Positions 36,741 through 47,143 of a stretch of DNA of 64,000 bases are shown here, one piece after another. Each line of letters opens with the position of its first letter. Positions within the stretch are counted from its first letter, which is position 1. Source of the stretch: an uncultured Bacteroides sp. (GTDB taxonomy: Bacteria; Bacteroidota; Bacteroidia; Bacteroidales; UBA932); assembly GCA_945874355.1 (NCBI GenBank), contig CAMCGB010000009.1:18145-82144 (forward strand), written 5' to 3'. Made by a program: the position numbers and the translations under genes. Under the pieces are notes generated by a model. It made no database searches. It saw only the letters and a list, made by a program, of their open reading frames with translations, and had not been told where the DNA came from.

Positions 36741-37586
36741 CTACTGTTTGGAGTGGAGCTTCTGGCGGCGGGTCTCGGCGCTGTCGCGGCCGAAAAGAAG
36801 CCGCGCGCCCTCGCGGCTGCGCCAATACTGCGCATCAAAATCCTCTTCCGACGGATGCACAAAAGCCCCGTCGTGGTCAAGAGCGAAACAAAGATAATTG
36901 ATATTGTAGCCCTGGGCGCGGAACATACTCTCATAGAAAGTCTGCACCTCATAGACCTCAGCCCCAACTACCCCACACGCCGCAGCAAGCCCCTCGGGCG
37001 AATACAAATCCTCAGTACAGCAAAGCACAGGCAAAGAATTCACCTTGCACACAGCCTTCGTGTACTCGTGAAGAAAACGAGAATCAGTCTTCAGGTGCAC
37101 CTTCCCGCCCGGAGCAAGAAAAGAGCGGTAACGCTCCAGAAAAACCGGCGAAGACAGACGCGAATTCTCACTCTTGAACTGGGGATCGGAAAAAGTCAGC
37201 CAAATCTCACTGACCTCGGAAGGAGCGAAAAAAGCAGTTATAAACTCCACCTTAGTCCGCAAAAATGCAGCATTCGGCACCTTATGCTCCGTCACATACT
37301 TCGCGCCCTTCCAAAGCCTCGCCCCCTTGATATCCACACCCACATAATTGGCTTCGGGCCTCCTCAGGGCCAGATCGACCGTATACTCCCCCTTCCCGCA
37401 ACCAAGCTCCAGAACCAGCGGCGAAGAAGGCAAAGAAGAAGGGAACATAGTCCCGCGCCACTGACCCTTGATGGGATGAGAGGCAAGGCGGGCATATCCA
37501 TCCTTCAGAAGAGGCTGGCAATCAGGCTGAAGAAGACAGGCAAAAGTCTCATTCTCAGCAAATTTACGAAGCTTATCGTGTCCCAT
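36741..37586 (-). CDS. trmB: tRNA (guanosine(46)-N7)-methyltransferase
   Basis: PLVLELGCGKGEYTVDLA; NYVGVDIKGARLWKGAK; EIWLTFSDPQFK; PGGKVHLKTD. Confidence 0.9.
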   Translation of the reverse strand: MGHDKLRKFAENETFACLLQPDCQPLLKDGYARLASHPIKGQWRGTMFPSSLPSSPLVLELGCGKGEYTVDLALRRPEANYVGVDIKGARLWKGAKYVTEHKVPNAAFLRTKVEFITAFFAPSEVSEIWLTFSDPQFKSENSRLSSPVFLERYRSFLAPGGKVHLKTDSRFLHEYTKAVCKVNSLPVLCCTEDLYSPEGLAAACGVVGAEVYEVQTFYESMFRAQGYNINYLCFALDHDGAFVHPSEEDFDAQYWRSREGARLLFGRDSAETRRQKLHSKQ

Positions 37587-38004
37587 CGTCGCGTTTTGTA
37601 CAAATTACTCCAAGTCCGCTCAGGCGCCCCCGCTCAACCGAAGGCTTAAGGCTCAATATCCACGCCCCGCTCTGCGAACCCGGCCGCATGGAGCTGCGAT
37701 ACAGTTCCCTGCTGCCCTTACGTTCAACATCCTTCATATAGACAGTCTCTGAGAAACTCTGTCCGTCGGGCGCAATCCAGCGCGCGAGCAGCTCCAGATT
37801 CTCCACCCTCCCCTTTTGTGCCGAACTGTAAATGCTCACATCATAGACCGCGAGACTGTCGCTCATATCAAGATGGAACACATACACCCCTTCCGAGGCG
37901 CACTTGTCCTCGCGCACAAACTGATAAGAACTCAGCGGCTCGCTGCAGGAATACAGCAAGACGCTGATAATCAGACACAAGAAGAGCGGATAACGGAGTC
38001 TCAT
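37573..38004 (-). CDS. gldH: GldH-type lipoprotein
   Basis: Lipobox VLLYSC; small lipoprotein next to ricT/holB as in other Bacteroidota. Confidence 0.7.
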   Translation of the reverse strand: MRLRYPLFLCLIISVLLYSCSEPLSSYQFVREDKCASEGVYVFHLDMSDSLAVYDVSIYSSAQKGRVENLELLARWIAPDGQSFSETVYMKDVERKGSRELYRSSMRPGSQSGAWILSLKPSVERGRLSGLGVICTKRDDGTR

Positions 38005-39161
38005 CGGGTCGGCTTTCCTTTCGGCCCCTTTGACTGGCGGTTATTCTTCTTGCGGCTCTTCTTGCGCTTAGGAGCATCGAAACGGCTGATACTGTCGTCC
38101 CCGACCGCAGAAATGAACTCAGGAGAAGCAGGCTCCGGCTCAGTCTTCAGCGACTCGGGCTTAAGCCCATTGCGGTTCATCTTGATGATTTCCCTGACCT
38201 CGGAAGCGTCCAGAGGATACAGGTTGGCATCGGAGCCCTTATCGTAGGAGAAATACATCACCTCCCTAAGGATGTCAGTCTTACGCAGATACGCAAGCCC
38301 ATCCTCGAACTCGAGAGGCTCGCTGACCTTGGGGATACGGCTCTGGGCATCCATATATGTGGCCACCTCGTAGTTCAGGCAGCACTTCAGCTTGCCGCAC
38401 TGACCGGCCAGCTTCTGCGGATTGAGCGAGAGGTCCTGGCAGCGGGCTGCAGAAGTCGAGATGCTCTGGAAAGAAGAGATATAGTTGGCGCAGCAAAGCT
38501 CCCTGCCGCAGATCCCGAGACCGCCTATCAGACCAGCCTCCTGACGGGCGCCTATCTGCTTCATTTCTATGCGGATACGAAACTCTTCGGCGAACACCTT
38601 GATGAGCTGGCGGAAATCCACCCTCCCGTCGGCGATGTAATAGAAAATCGCCTTTGTGCCGTCGCCCTGGAACTCCACATCGCCTATCTTCATCTCGAGA
38701 CCCATCTCTGCGGCTATGCTGCGGGCCTTGATCATAGTATCCTGCTCGCGCGCAATGGCTTCCTGCCAGCGCTCAATGTCGCTCTGACGGGCCTTGCGGT
38801 ATATCTTTTTGAACTCGGTATGCTCCGGATCCAGCCCCTTGCACTTCATCTGGCGCCCGACGATAGGCCCTTCCAGGGTCACTATGCCCAGATCCGTACC
38901 CTGCGTCGCCTCGACCATCACTAAGTCGCCGAGCCTGATATTCTGGGGCGAATCATTGATATAGAAGCCCTTGCGGGTATTCTTGAAACGGACCTCATAA
39001 AGGCCCTTGTAGCTTCCGTCCTGCGCATCCTTGAGGAAGTTGTAGTCGCCCAGCTTGCAGCAGCCCGCACGGTAAGTGCAGACGCTCTCGCCGCTCTGGG
39101 AGTCGTGGGTCACGACGCAGCCACGGAAACAATCGTATTGTATGCTTTCGTTATTCATCAC
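38001..39161 (-). CDS. PSP1 domain protein, RicT-like
   Basis: IGARQEAGLIGGLGICGRELCCANYISSFQSIS; LAGQCGKLKCCLNYE. Confidence 0.9.
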   Translation of the reverse strand: MMNNESIQYDCFRGCVVTHDSQSGESVCTYRAGCCKLGDYNFLKDAQDGSYKGLYEVRFKNTRKGFYINDSPQNIRLGDLVMVEATQGTDLGIVTLEGPIVGRQMKCKGLDPEHTEFKKIYRKARQSDIERWQEAIAREQDTMIKARSIAAEMGLEMKIGDVEFQGDGTKAIFYYIADGRVDFRQLIKVFAEEFRIRIEMKQIGARQEAGLIGGLGICGRELCCANYISSFQSISTSAARCQDLSLNPQKLAGQCGKLKCCLNYEVATYMDAQSRIPKVSEPLEFEDGLAYLRKTDILREVMYFSYDKGSDANLYPLDASEVREIIKMNRNGLKPESLKTEPEPASPEFISAVGDDSISRFDAPKRKKSRKKNNRQSKGPKGKPTR

Positions 39162-40144
39162 TAAATCAAGCTATATAGTTTATTCACCAGGTCGGTGAAC
39201 ATAATTTTCAAATTCACATTGAGCTCCATACGGGAGTATGTCATATCAAGGCACGAGAGCGCCTTGCGGGGGAATGACTTCGGAAGAGCGGCGGCGCGGC
39301 GCCCATCTTGGGCATCTGAGCCTTCAGAAAGTCCCTGACCTGCAAGGAAAAGGGAGCGTAGGCGGAAAGCGGCGTAGCGCACAAAAGCCCTGGCCAAATC
39401 GCGCGAAGGCAGAGCGGAAAGGGACTCAGCCACATCGAGGGCGGCCAGATGGTCCCTCGAGCACAGAGCGTCGATAAGGCTGTCGTACAGCTCAGGAGAA
39501 GGGAAAGACTCGACGCCGTAGTCGTCCGGGCGCATCTTCTCCAGCTCGATATGCTGGCAGCGCGAAGAAATGGTCGAAAGCACCTTCTCCCTTTTGTGTA
39601 CGATGAAAAGGAAAAGGGTCTTTGCCGGCGGCTCTTCGATGATTTTCAGAAGCCTGTTGGCGGCCTCGGCATTCATCATCTCGGGAAGATACACTATGAC
39701 AGAGCGGTAGCCGCCCTCCAGGGCCCCGAGACTCAGCACAGAGAGCAGACGCTTCGCCTCATCGACCGCTATCATCTGCTTCTTAGACTCCAGCTTGAGC
39801 TGCGAGGAGAGCTGGGCTGAAGTAAAAAAAGGATTGGAAGCGAAAAGCTCCCTGAACGAAGCCATATACTGCTCCGACAGGGTGGAAGAAGCAGTAGGGA
39901 AGATAATGTGCACATCAGGATGTATGAGCTTCGAAATCCTGTTGCACGAAGGACAGGAAGCGCAGGAATCAGCCGCACTCCTGTCCGGGCAATACAGATA
40001 CTGGAGGAAGGCTATGCACAGGCTGAAAGCCTGCCCGCCATCCTCGTCGTGGAACATCAGGGCGTGGGGCACCTTCTGCTCCCTAACCATAGAAAGCAGC
40101 GCCGCCTTCACCCGGGCGTTCCCCTGTATCTGCGAAAATGTCAT
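39161..40144 (-). CDS. holB: DNA polymerase III subunit delta'
   Basis: KVPHALMFHDEDG; HPDVHIIFPT; ANRLLKIIEEPPAKTLFLFIVH; STISSRCQHIEL. Confidence 0.87.
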   Translation of the reverse strand: MTFSQIQGNARVKAALLSMVREQKVPHALMFHDEDGGQAFSLCIAFLQYLYCPDRSAADSCASCPSCNRISKLIHPDVHIIFPTASSTLSEQYMASFRELFASNPFFTSAQLSSQLKLESKKQMIAVDEAKRLLSVLSLGALEGGYRSVIVYLPEMMNAEAANRLLKIIEEPPAKTLFLFIVHKREKVLSTISSRCQHIELEKMRPDDYGVESFPSPELYDSLIDALCSRDHLAALDVAESLSALPSRDLARAFVRYAAFRLRSLFLAGQGLSEGSDAQDGRRAAALPKSFPRKALSCLDMTYSRMELNVNLKIMFTDLVNKLYSLI

Positions 40145-41109
40145 ATCTGTCTGAATGAATTGAATCTGGCAATATAGGCAAGGTAGCTCTTCGAAATGGA
40201 GTCCTCAAAAGCGTCGAGCGCACTGACTGCATTGTCGATATGCTCTTCGAGACGGCTCTTAGCATATTCCAGGCCCCCGTTCTCAAGAACAAAGTTGTGG
40301 AGGATGGAGATATTCTCCGGCTTGCTATTCACCTCGAGAAGCAAGGAGCGGTAGCGGCTCTCGTCGGGGCAGTTCTTCAAAGCCCCAAGCAGGGGAAGGG
40401 TAATCTTCTTCTCCTTCAGGTCCACTCCTGTAGGCTTGCCGAGCGTGCTGGTGCCGTCGTAGTCGAGTATGTCGTCCTTGATCTGGAAAGCCAGGCCGAG
40501 ACTCGTGGCATACGACACTGCGGCGCGGAAAAGCCTCTCGCAGGCATCCACGCTGCTGGCTGCCGCAGCTCCCGCCACCCTGAACAGGGTCGCCGTCTTG
40601 CAGCTTATGATTCTGAAATAGTCTTCCTCCTGGGTATCAGCGCTGGAGGCCTTCTCCATCTGGAGCAGTTCACCCTGCGCGAGGTCCGTCAGGCAGGACG
40701 AGAAATACTTCACGACCTTGTTGTAGTGAGCGGTGTCGAGCACCATTTCCACGGCTCTGGCCAGCCAGAAGTCACCCACCAGCACCGCGGCCGAAGGCCC
40801 CAGAAGGGCGCTCACAGTGGGAGTTCCGCGCCTTTGGGGACTCTCGTCAGCCACATCGTCGTGCATAAGGGTGGCATTGTGCAGAAGCTCGATTGCCGCG
40901 GCATATTTGAGAGAGTCTTCATTGCCTCCGCCCATAGCCCTGGAGAGCAGAAGGCAGATCATGGGCCGCAGCATCTTGCCCGAATGCGAGAGCACGGCGA
41001 GATTGGTGTCGTCAAGCAGCTTAACATCGGTCGAGAGTGCCCCTCGCAGAAGCTCATTCACCCTGGCCCAATCGTCCCCCAAAAAATCAATTATCTCTTT
41101 TGCGCTCAC
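40141..41109 (-). CDS. Polyprenyl synthetase family protein (second copy)
   Basis: GKMLRPMICLLLS; NATLMHDDVADESPQRRG; LAFQIKDDILDYDG. Confidence 0.92.
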   Translation of the reverse strand: MSAKEIIDFLGDDWARVNELLRGALSTDVKLLDDTNLAVLSHSGKMLRPMICLLLSRAMGGGNEDSLKYAAAIELLHNATLMHDDVADESPQRRGTPTVSALLGPSAAVLVGDFWLARAVEMVLDTAHYNKVVKYFSSCLTDLAQGELLQMEKASSADTQEEDYFRIISCKTATLFRVAGAAAASSVDACERLFRAAVSYATSLGLAFQIKDDILDYDGTSTLGKPTGVDLKEKKITLPLLGALKNCPDESRYRSLLLEVNSKPENISILHNFVLENGGLEYAKSRLEEHIDNAVSALDAFEDSISKSYLAYIARFNSFRQI

Positions 41110-41636
41110 AGCAATTCCTCCAGTTCAGGGATTGAAGTCGGGAAATGGATCAGGGAGCGGGACGAGGCGTCGAGCATACCGGTGCGGACATACTCGTCCA
41201 GCTGGGCCTTGAAGGGCTCATAGAAGCCTTCCATATTGAAGGCTATGACCTTGCCGCCGTATATGCCCATCTTTGCAAGGCAGTAGGTTTCAGCAAGTTC
41301 GTCCAGAGTGCCTATGCCGCCGGGAAGAGCTATGGCAAGGCTCGTTCCCTCCCTCATCGCATCCTTGCGGGAAGACATCCTCTCGGTCCAGATGCACTCC
41401 GAAAGCAGAGGGTTCTCCAGACCCTTCATAAAGCGGGGAAGCACCCCTATCACACGCACTCCGCACTCGCTTGCCTGCCGGCAGACGACGTCCATTGTGC
41501 CCTTCACGGTGCCTCCGCTTACGATATCATATCCAGACAAACAAGCCGCACGGACCACTTGCCGTGCAGCTTGATTGTACTTCGGATCTATATCATTGCT
41601 GGCGGAACAGAAGATTACCGCCTTTTTATCTGACAT
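41106..41636 (-). CDS. LOG family protein (TIGR00730)
   Basis: SGGTVKGTMDVV; ALPGGIGTLDELAET. Confidence 0.9.
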   Translation of the reverse strand: MSDKKAVIFCSASNDIDPKYNQAARQVVRAACLSGYDIVSGGTVKGTMDVVCRQASECGVRVIGVLPRFMKGLENPLLSECIWTERMSSRKDAMREGTSLAIALPGGIGTLDELAETYCLAKMGIYGGKVIAFNMEGFYEPFKAQLDEYVRTGMLDASSRSLIHFPTSIPELEELL

Positions 41637-41646
41637 ATATTCCTTC

Positions 41647-42294
41647 CTAGAACAGAACGGTTACGGTAGCGGCAACTCCGTTGGCATTGTTCAGCTGGAT
41701 GTTGCCGAGAGAGTTCATCACGTTGTCGAGAGTAGCATCCTGAAGTCCGTAGAGGTCGCTCAGGGTCCAGAAGTACTTCACGCTCACCTGAAGGTGACGG
41801 AAAAGCTCAACACCTGCTCCGATGCCGACACCGTACTCGAGACGGTTCTTTACATTATCCCAGGTCTTCTGGCTGTTGGCGGCAGCTGCAATGGCGCTCT
41901 TTGTGGTCACTTCATTTGTGATGGCATAACCAACATAAGGCTCTGCGAGAGCATATACCCTTGCAAGAGTACCGAGGCCGAAACCGAGCTGAACCTGTAC
42001 GGGAACCTCGACAAATCCGGTCTTGAAGTTAAGGGAGGTGCTGGTGAGATCCTCTACGTTGAAGTTGCTGCCCTTCACATTGTAGAGCACTGAAGGCTGG
42101 ATGGCGAGGAGGTTTCCTATGCCAATCTTGTAGGTAAGACCTACGTGATACTGGTTCACTGCACCGTTAGTAACATCGGCGTAAGCACCGTCCAGAGTAG
42201 TGGAAGAAGAGGTGAGACCTGCGCTGATACCGATCTGTGCGCTGGCTGATGCGGCAACGAAAAGGGCCGCAATGGCGATGAAAAATTTTTTCAT
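41647..42294 (-). CDS. Outer membrane beta-barrel porin family protein
   Basis: MKKFFIAIAALFVAASASAQIGISAGLTSS...; 8-stranded barrel-like. Confidence 0.78.
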   Translation of the reverse strand: MKKFFIAIAALFVAASASAQIGISAGLTSSSTTLDGAYADVTNGAVNQYHVGLTYKIGIGNLLAIQPSVLYNVKGSNFNVEDLTSTSLNFKTGFVEVPVQVQLGFGLGTLARVYALAEPYVGYAITNEVTTKSAIAAAANSQKTWDNVKNRLEYGVGIGAGVELFRHLQVSVKYFWTLSDLYGLQDATLDNVMNSLGNIQLNNANGVAATVTVLF

Positions 42295-42311
42295 AACAAA
42301 AAGGGTTATTC

Positions 42312-42626
42312 TTAAAGCATTTTGTCTATTCTTGCGCAGATTTCCTGCTTTGACACCACGCCCACGGTCCTGTCCACCATCTCTCCGTTCTTGATATAGA
42401 CAAGGGTGGGGATGTTGCGTATGCCGTACTTCATAGAGATGTCTTCGCAGTCGTCAACGTTGCATTTCGCAACGATGGCTTTGCCTTCATACTCTGCCGC
42501 AACTTCCTCGACAGTAGGGCCCAGAGCACGGCAGGGGCCGCACCAGGTAGCCCAGAAATCGATAACTACAGGCTTTCCTGAAGCGAGGATATCTGAAATG
42601 TTTGAATCATTGATAACTTGTGCCAT
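42312..42626 (-). CDS. trxA: Thioredoxin
   Basis: VVIDFWATWCGPCRALGP; IRNIPTLVYIKNG. Confidence 0.96.
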   Translation of the reverse strand: MAQVINDSNISDILASGKPVVIDFWATWCGPCRALGPTVEEVAAEYEGKAIVAKCNVDDCEDISMKYGIRNIPTLVYIKNGEMVDRTVGVVSKQEICARIDKML

Positions 42627-42695
42627 AATTGATAGATTATAAATAATGAAAAATCCGCCGCCCCGAAGGACAACGGATACAAATATAAGAAAATA

Positions 42696-42989
42696 TTAAT
42701 AGAAAGTTTCAATATTCCAGACAAATGCCCTCAAACCAAGCAAAGGGGAAGCCTCGTCCTTGGCTTTCAGGTCCGCGAGGATTTTGTCCACTTTCTCGTC
42801 CTTGACCATCACCAGCATGGCGTGGTTCATCTCCGGCCAGGCGTGGTTGCCCAGGTGGGATGCTCCGTTGAAACTGCCCTTGCCTTCGATATCCTCCCAG
42901 CGGGTGTATCCCCTCTGGCCGTTTTCCTTCAGGACTTCCACTATCTCTTCGTTATATGCCTGATTGTAGGCTATGAAAATCGCTTTCAT
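42696..42989 (-). CDS. Small PII-like/PG0541-family RND-transporter-associated protein
   Basis: MKAIFIAYNQAYNEEIVEVLKENGQRGYTRWEDIEGKGSFNGASHLGNHAWPEMNHAMLV; directly 3' of the RND permease. Confidence 0.75.
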   Translation of the reverse strand: MKAIFIAYNQAYNEEIVEVLKENGQRGYTRWEDIEGKGSFNGASHLGNHAWPEMNHAMLVMVKDEKVDKILADLKAKDEASPLLGLRAFVWNIETFY

Positions 42990-42991
42990 CT

Positions 42992-45900
42992 TTATGCCTC
43001 CTTTTTTAAGAGTTTCTTCTTTGCGGCCCTCTTCTCCTGACGGGTGGCGATGGCGCAATAAACTGTAGGGATAAGCACGAGGGTCACGAGGGTCGAAATC
43101 GTCAGACCCCAGCATACCGTCACACCCAGGGACTGCCACATCTCACTGCCCTCACCGGTTCCGATGGCCATAGGGAGCATACCGAGCACGGTGGTAAGGG
43201 TGGTCATAAGGATAGGACGCAGACGGCTCTTGGCGGCTGTAGTGGCGGCGTCGCGGATATTCATTCCCCTCTCGCGGCAGAGTATGGTGTAGTCAATGAG
43301 CACGATACCGTTCTTGACCACTATACCTATCAGGATGATGATTCCCACAAGGGACATCATACCGAGGGCTGTGCCGGTGATGCGCAGACCGAAGAATACT
43401 CCAATCAGGGCGAAAGGTATCGAGAGCATAATCACCAGAGGGCCCATATAAGACTCGAACTGGGATGCCATCACCATATAAACCAGGATGACCATAAGTA
43501 TCATCAGGACGAACAGGTCGCCGAAGGACTCCTGCTGGTCCTCGAAGTCACCGGCTATGACAGGGGTCATTCCCGCGGGAATTTCAGCAGAGTCGATGAT
43601 ACGGTTCGCTGCGAGTACGGCATCGCTCAGGGCAGTGCCCGTCGCTACCATACCTTTGACAGTAATAACCCTTTCCCTGTCCTTGCGCTCGATGGTAGGA
43701 GGCACGAGGGTCTCGACCACATCGCCGAGCTCCTTGATGCGGATCTGGCGACCGGCAGGATTGGTGATGGTGATGTTCTCGATATCCTCGATGCTGGTCC
43801 TGTACTCGGGAGAGTAGCGCACGCGGATATTGTACTCCTCGCCTTCTTCACGGTAGTAGGAAGCTACAGTTCCGCTCATTGCGGCGCTGAATGCGGCTCC
43901 GGCGGTGGAAGAGTTCAAACCGTTGAGTGCGAGCTTGGTGCGGTCGAAGTCAACCTGCAGCTCGGGAGTGTACTCGTCGCGGCTCAGGGTAACCTGGGCG
44001 AAGGCGGGGTCCTGAAGCATCTGGGCCTGAAGTTCGCGCGCCAGACGGTCGGAGTCTTCGAAGCTGTAGCCGTAAATCTCGATATCCACGCTCGAAGCGC
44101 CTCCCATTCCGCCGCCTCCGTCGCTTACGGTGCAGGTGCGGATTTCAGGGAAGGTGGCGAGGATGGAGCGAATCTGGTCGGCGATTTCGGCCGAAGTCCT
44201 CTTACGGGTACTGCTGGTACCGATGTTCATATTCATCGACACTATGTGGGTACCGTTGCTCTGCATATTGGCAAAGGCGTTGTCGGAGTCAGCCTGACCG
44301 AAGGAGCCGTTGAAAATCTTGATTTCGGGAACGGCGGCCATAATCTGCTCGTAGGCGCGGTTGTAGAAGTCGCGGGTCACATCCTGGGCGGTACCGTTGG
44401 GAAGTTTCACGTCCACAGTGATGCGCTCGGAGTCTCCACGGGGGAAGAACTCCGTCTTGATGCCGGGGACGAGCAGGAACACCGCTACGGCCAGCAGAGC
44501 CACAAAGCCCGATACGACTATCAGCCGGCGCTTTACGGCCCAATGAATAATATGAGCGTAACCTCTTGAAATCCAGTTGATGAAACGGTTGAAAGGAAGG
44601 TACAGAGCCTTATAAAGACGACCGTGTCCCTTGCCGGGCTTGAGCCACCTTGAGCAGAGCATAGGAACGAAAGTCAGCGCAGCGGTAGTTGACACTATCA
44701 TTATGATGCTGACTATCCACCCGAGCTGGCTGAACATGATTCCGGCCATACCCTGGACCATAGTAAGGGGCAGGAACACGCAGAGCATTGTAAGGGTTGA
44801 GGCGATGACTGAGATACCCACTTCGGAAGTTCCATGTACGGCCGCTTCCATTGGCTTTTCGCCCTTCTGGATGTGGGTGGTCACGTTCTCAAGCACCACA
44901 ATGGCATCGTCCACAACCATGCCGATTGCTATCGCAAGGGCGGACATCGATATGATATTCAGTGTGTTGCCTGTAGCAAAGAGGTAAATCAGCGAAGCCA
45001 GCAGGGCGATAGGAATCGAGAGCACGATGATAATTGTAGACTTCCAGCTTCCGAGAAAGAGGAACACCACCAAGGCAACCACCAGGAAGGTGATGATAAT
45101 CGTCTCAACCAGGGTGTTGATGGTGTTGATGATTTCGGTCGAAGAGTCGTTGATGATGCTGATCTGGATGTCGGAAGGAAGAGTCTTCTCAATCTGCTTG
45201 AGTTGCTTCTTGACGTCGCGGATTACATTTACCGTGTTTGCTCCCGACTGCTTCTGAATCACGATTCGGGCCGCGCGCACTCCGTCCGTGTAGGCCTCCT
45301 GCTCCCTCTCCTCGCTTCCGTCGCGCAGTGTGGCGACATCCCTGAGGTAAACGGGATTGCCGTTTGCAGAACCCACTATCACGTCAAGCAACTCGCTCGG
45401 GTCGGTAAACTCTTTCTGCACCCTGAGGGTGTAGGACTGGGAACCGATGTCGATGTTACCCGAAGGGATATTTTTGTTCTCAGCCGCGATTACCTGGGCT
45501 ATACTGCTAATGCTCAGCCCATAAGACTGGAGCCTTGTAGGGTCGCAGTAAACCTGGATTTCGCGGGTCGGAGCACCTGCCACCGACACGGTACCCACTC
45601 CGGAAACTCGGGCAAGAGGGGTGGCGAGTTTATCGTCGAGTATCTTGTCAAGTCCAGGCATACTCTCGCGGGCCGTGGCGGAGAGGAGCATAATAGGCAT
45701 ATCGTCAGCGCTGAACTTGAAAATCATAGGGAGCGAAGCCCCGTCCGGAAGGTTGGAGTTGACCATATCCAGCTTGTCGCGGACATTGTTCGTAGCCTCC
45801 TCTATGTCTGTTCCGTACTCGAATGTAAGCATCAGCAGGGAGACATTCTCCTTGGACTGCGAGGTGAGCTCCTTGAGGTTCTCTACGCCATTGAGCGCGT

Positions 45901-46105
45901 TCTCAAGGACTTTTGTGAGGTTATTCTCTATATCCCTGGCGTTGGCTCCCGGGTAAGAGGACATAACCATAATGGTATTTGCATCAAAATCAGGGAACTG
46001 CGCTATCGACATCTTGCTCAGGGAGAAAATTCCCAGGATGGCGAAAGCGACAAATATAAGAGTGGTCGTTACCGGATGTTTGACGCTGGTGCGGTAAATG
46101 CTCAT
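42992..46105 (-). CDS. Efflux RND transporter permease (AcrB/HAE1-like)
   Basis: 1037 aa; MSIYRTSVKHPVTTTLIFVAFAILG; LSIPIALLASLIYLFATGNTLNIISMSALAIAIGMVVDDAIVVLENV. Confidence 0.95.
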   Translation of the reverse strand: MSIYRTSVKHPVTTTLIFVAFAILGIFSLSKMSIAQFPDFDANTIMVMSSYPGANARDIENNLTKVLENALNGVENLKELTSQSKENVSLLMLTFEYGTDIEEATNNVRDKLDMVNSNLPDGASLPMIFKFSADDMPIMLLSATARESMPGLDKILDDKLATPLARVSGVGTVSVAGAPTREIQVYCDPTRLQSYGLSISSIAQVIAAENKNIPSGNIDIGSQSYTLRVQKEFTDPSELLDVIVGSANGNPVYLRDVATLRDGSEEREQEAYTDGVRAARIVIQKQSGANTVNVIRDVKKQLKQIEKTLPSDIQISIINDSSTEIINTINTLVETIIITFLVVALVVFLFLGSWKSTIIIVLSIPIALLASLIYLFATGNTLNIISMSALAIAIGMVVDDAIVVLENVTTHIQKGEKPMEAAVHGTSEVGISVIASTLTMLCVFLPLTMVQGMAGIMFSQLGWIVSIIMIVSTTAALTFVPMLCSRWLKPGKGHGRLYKALYLPFNRFINWISRGYAHIIHWAVKRRLIVVSGFVALLAVAVFLLVPGIKTEFFPRGDSERITVDVKLPNGTAQDVTRDFYNRAYEQIMAAVPEIKIFNGSFGQADSDNAFANMQSNGTHIVSMNMNIGTSSTRKRTSAEIADQIRSILATFPEIRTCTVSDGGGGMGGASSVDIEIYGYSFEDSDRLARELQAQMLQDPAFAQVTLSRDEYTPELQVDFDRTKLALNGLNSSTAGAAFSAAMSGTVASYYREEGEEYNIRVRYSPEYRTSIEDIENITITNPAGRQIRIKELGDVVETLVPPTIERKDRERVITVKGMVATGTALSDAVLAANRIIDSAEIPAGMTPVIAGDFEDQQESFGDLFVLMILMVILVYMVMASQFESYMGPLVIMLSIPFALIGVFFGLRITGTALGMMSLVGIIILIGIVVKNGIVLIDYTILCRERGMNIRDAATTAAKSRLRPILMTTLTTVLGMLPMAIGTGEGSEMWQSLGVTVCWGLTISTLVTLVLIPTVYCAIATRQEKRAAKKKLLKKEA

Positions 46106-47130
46106 TGTGCTACCTCCACTTTATCTCCGACCTTGAGGGAAGCGTGGCCCTTGACCACTACCCTGTCGCCCTCGCTGAGGCCGGAAAGGATTTCGTACTG
46201 ATTGTCAAAGTATCTGCCGAGAGTGACGATGCGGCTCTCCACCGTGTTGTCGTCCTTGATGACAAATACGCTCTTCTGTCCCGAGCCCTGCTGCTTGATT
46301 ACTGCCTGGTCAGGGATGACGATGCTGTTGTTGTTGCCCAGATTGAGGGTAACGCGGGCATACATACCGGGACGCAGGCGGGCCGAAGAGTTGCGCACCT
46401 GAATCTCCACATTGAAAGTATGGGTGGCGGCATCCATTACGGGATACAGCCTTATCACCTCGCCGGTGAATTCTTCGCCGGGAAGGGCGTCTGTCACAAT
46501 CACGGCCTTATCCCCTTTCTTGACCTTGGTGTAGTCACTCTCGGACACTGCGACAAGCAGCTTGACGGGAGTAATCTGCTGCACGGTGTAGATGGGAGAC
46601 GACATGGAGTACATATCGCCGCGGTCGTAGTTGCGCGCAGTAACGACTCCGTTCACGGGAGAGCGGAGAACAGTGTTCTCGAGCAGATTGTCGTAGCTGC
46701 TCTTGGACACCTTGAATGACAGCTCCATAGCCTCGAAGTCGGACTGTGAGATTCCGCCCTCGGAGTAGAGCTGGCGAGACCTCTCGAGCTCGGTCTCCTC
46801 GTTCTTCAGGCGCAGGGCCGCCTGGTCGAGCTGTACGCGGTCGATTTCCGCGAGCACCTGACCGGCCTTTACGAAATCGCCGATCTCGACATTGAGCTTG
46901 ATGATGCGTCCTGCTGTCTGGGGAGAAATATTGTTGATGACATTGGCCTGGACGGTCGAAGAGAGAATTCTGGTCTGGGGTACAATTTGAAGGGCTGAAG
47001 TGTAGGCCTCGACGAGAGGAGTCTTCTGCTCCTGGACGGGGGCCTGTTCAACTTTTCTGCCGCCCGAGCAGGCGGAAAGCGCAGCGAGAGAAGCAATGGC
47101 TGCAAGCTTTATTGCATTAATGGTTTTCAT
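46102..47130 (-). CDS. Efflux RND transporter periplasmic adaptor subunit
   Basis: Lipobox LSACSG; NISPQTAGRIIKLNVEIGDFVKAGQVLAEID; VNGVVTARNYDRGD. Confidence 0.93.
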   Translation of the reverse strand: MKTINAIKLAAIASLAALSACSGGRKVEQAPVQEQKTPLVEAYTSALQIVPQTRILSSTVQANVINNISPQTAGRIIKLNVEIGDFVKAGQVLAEIDRVQLDQAALRLKNEETELERSRQLYSEGGISQSDFEAMELSFKVSKSSYDNLLENTVLRSPVNGVVTARNYDRGDMYSMSSPIYTVQQITPVKLLVAVSESDYTKVKKGDKAVIVTDALPGEEFTGEVIRLYPVMDAATHTFNVEIQVRNSSARLRPGMYARVTLNLGNNNSIVIPDQAVIKQQGSGQKSVFVIKDDNTVESRIVTLGRYFDNQYEILSGLSEGDRVVVKGHASLKVGDKVEVAQ

Positions 47131-47143
47131 TGTCTGTAAGTTC

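Noticed and set aside
36579-37649. 356 aa plus-strand ORF over trmB
   Set aside because: Begins in repeat DNA and is antisense to trmB; basic low-complexity translation
44834-46201. 455 aa plus-strand ORF
   Set aside because: Antisense shadow of the RND permease; no domain-like sequence
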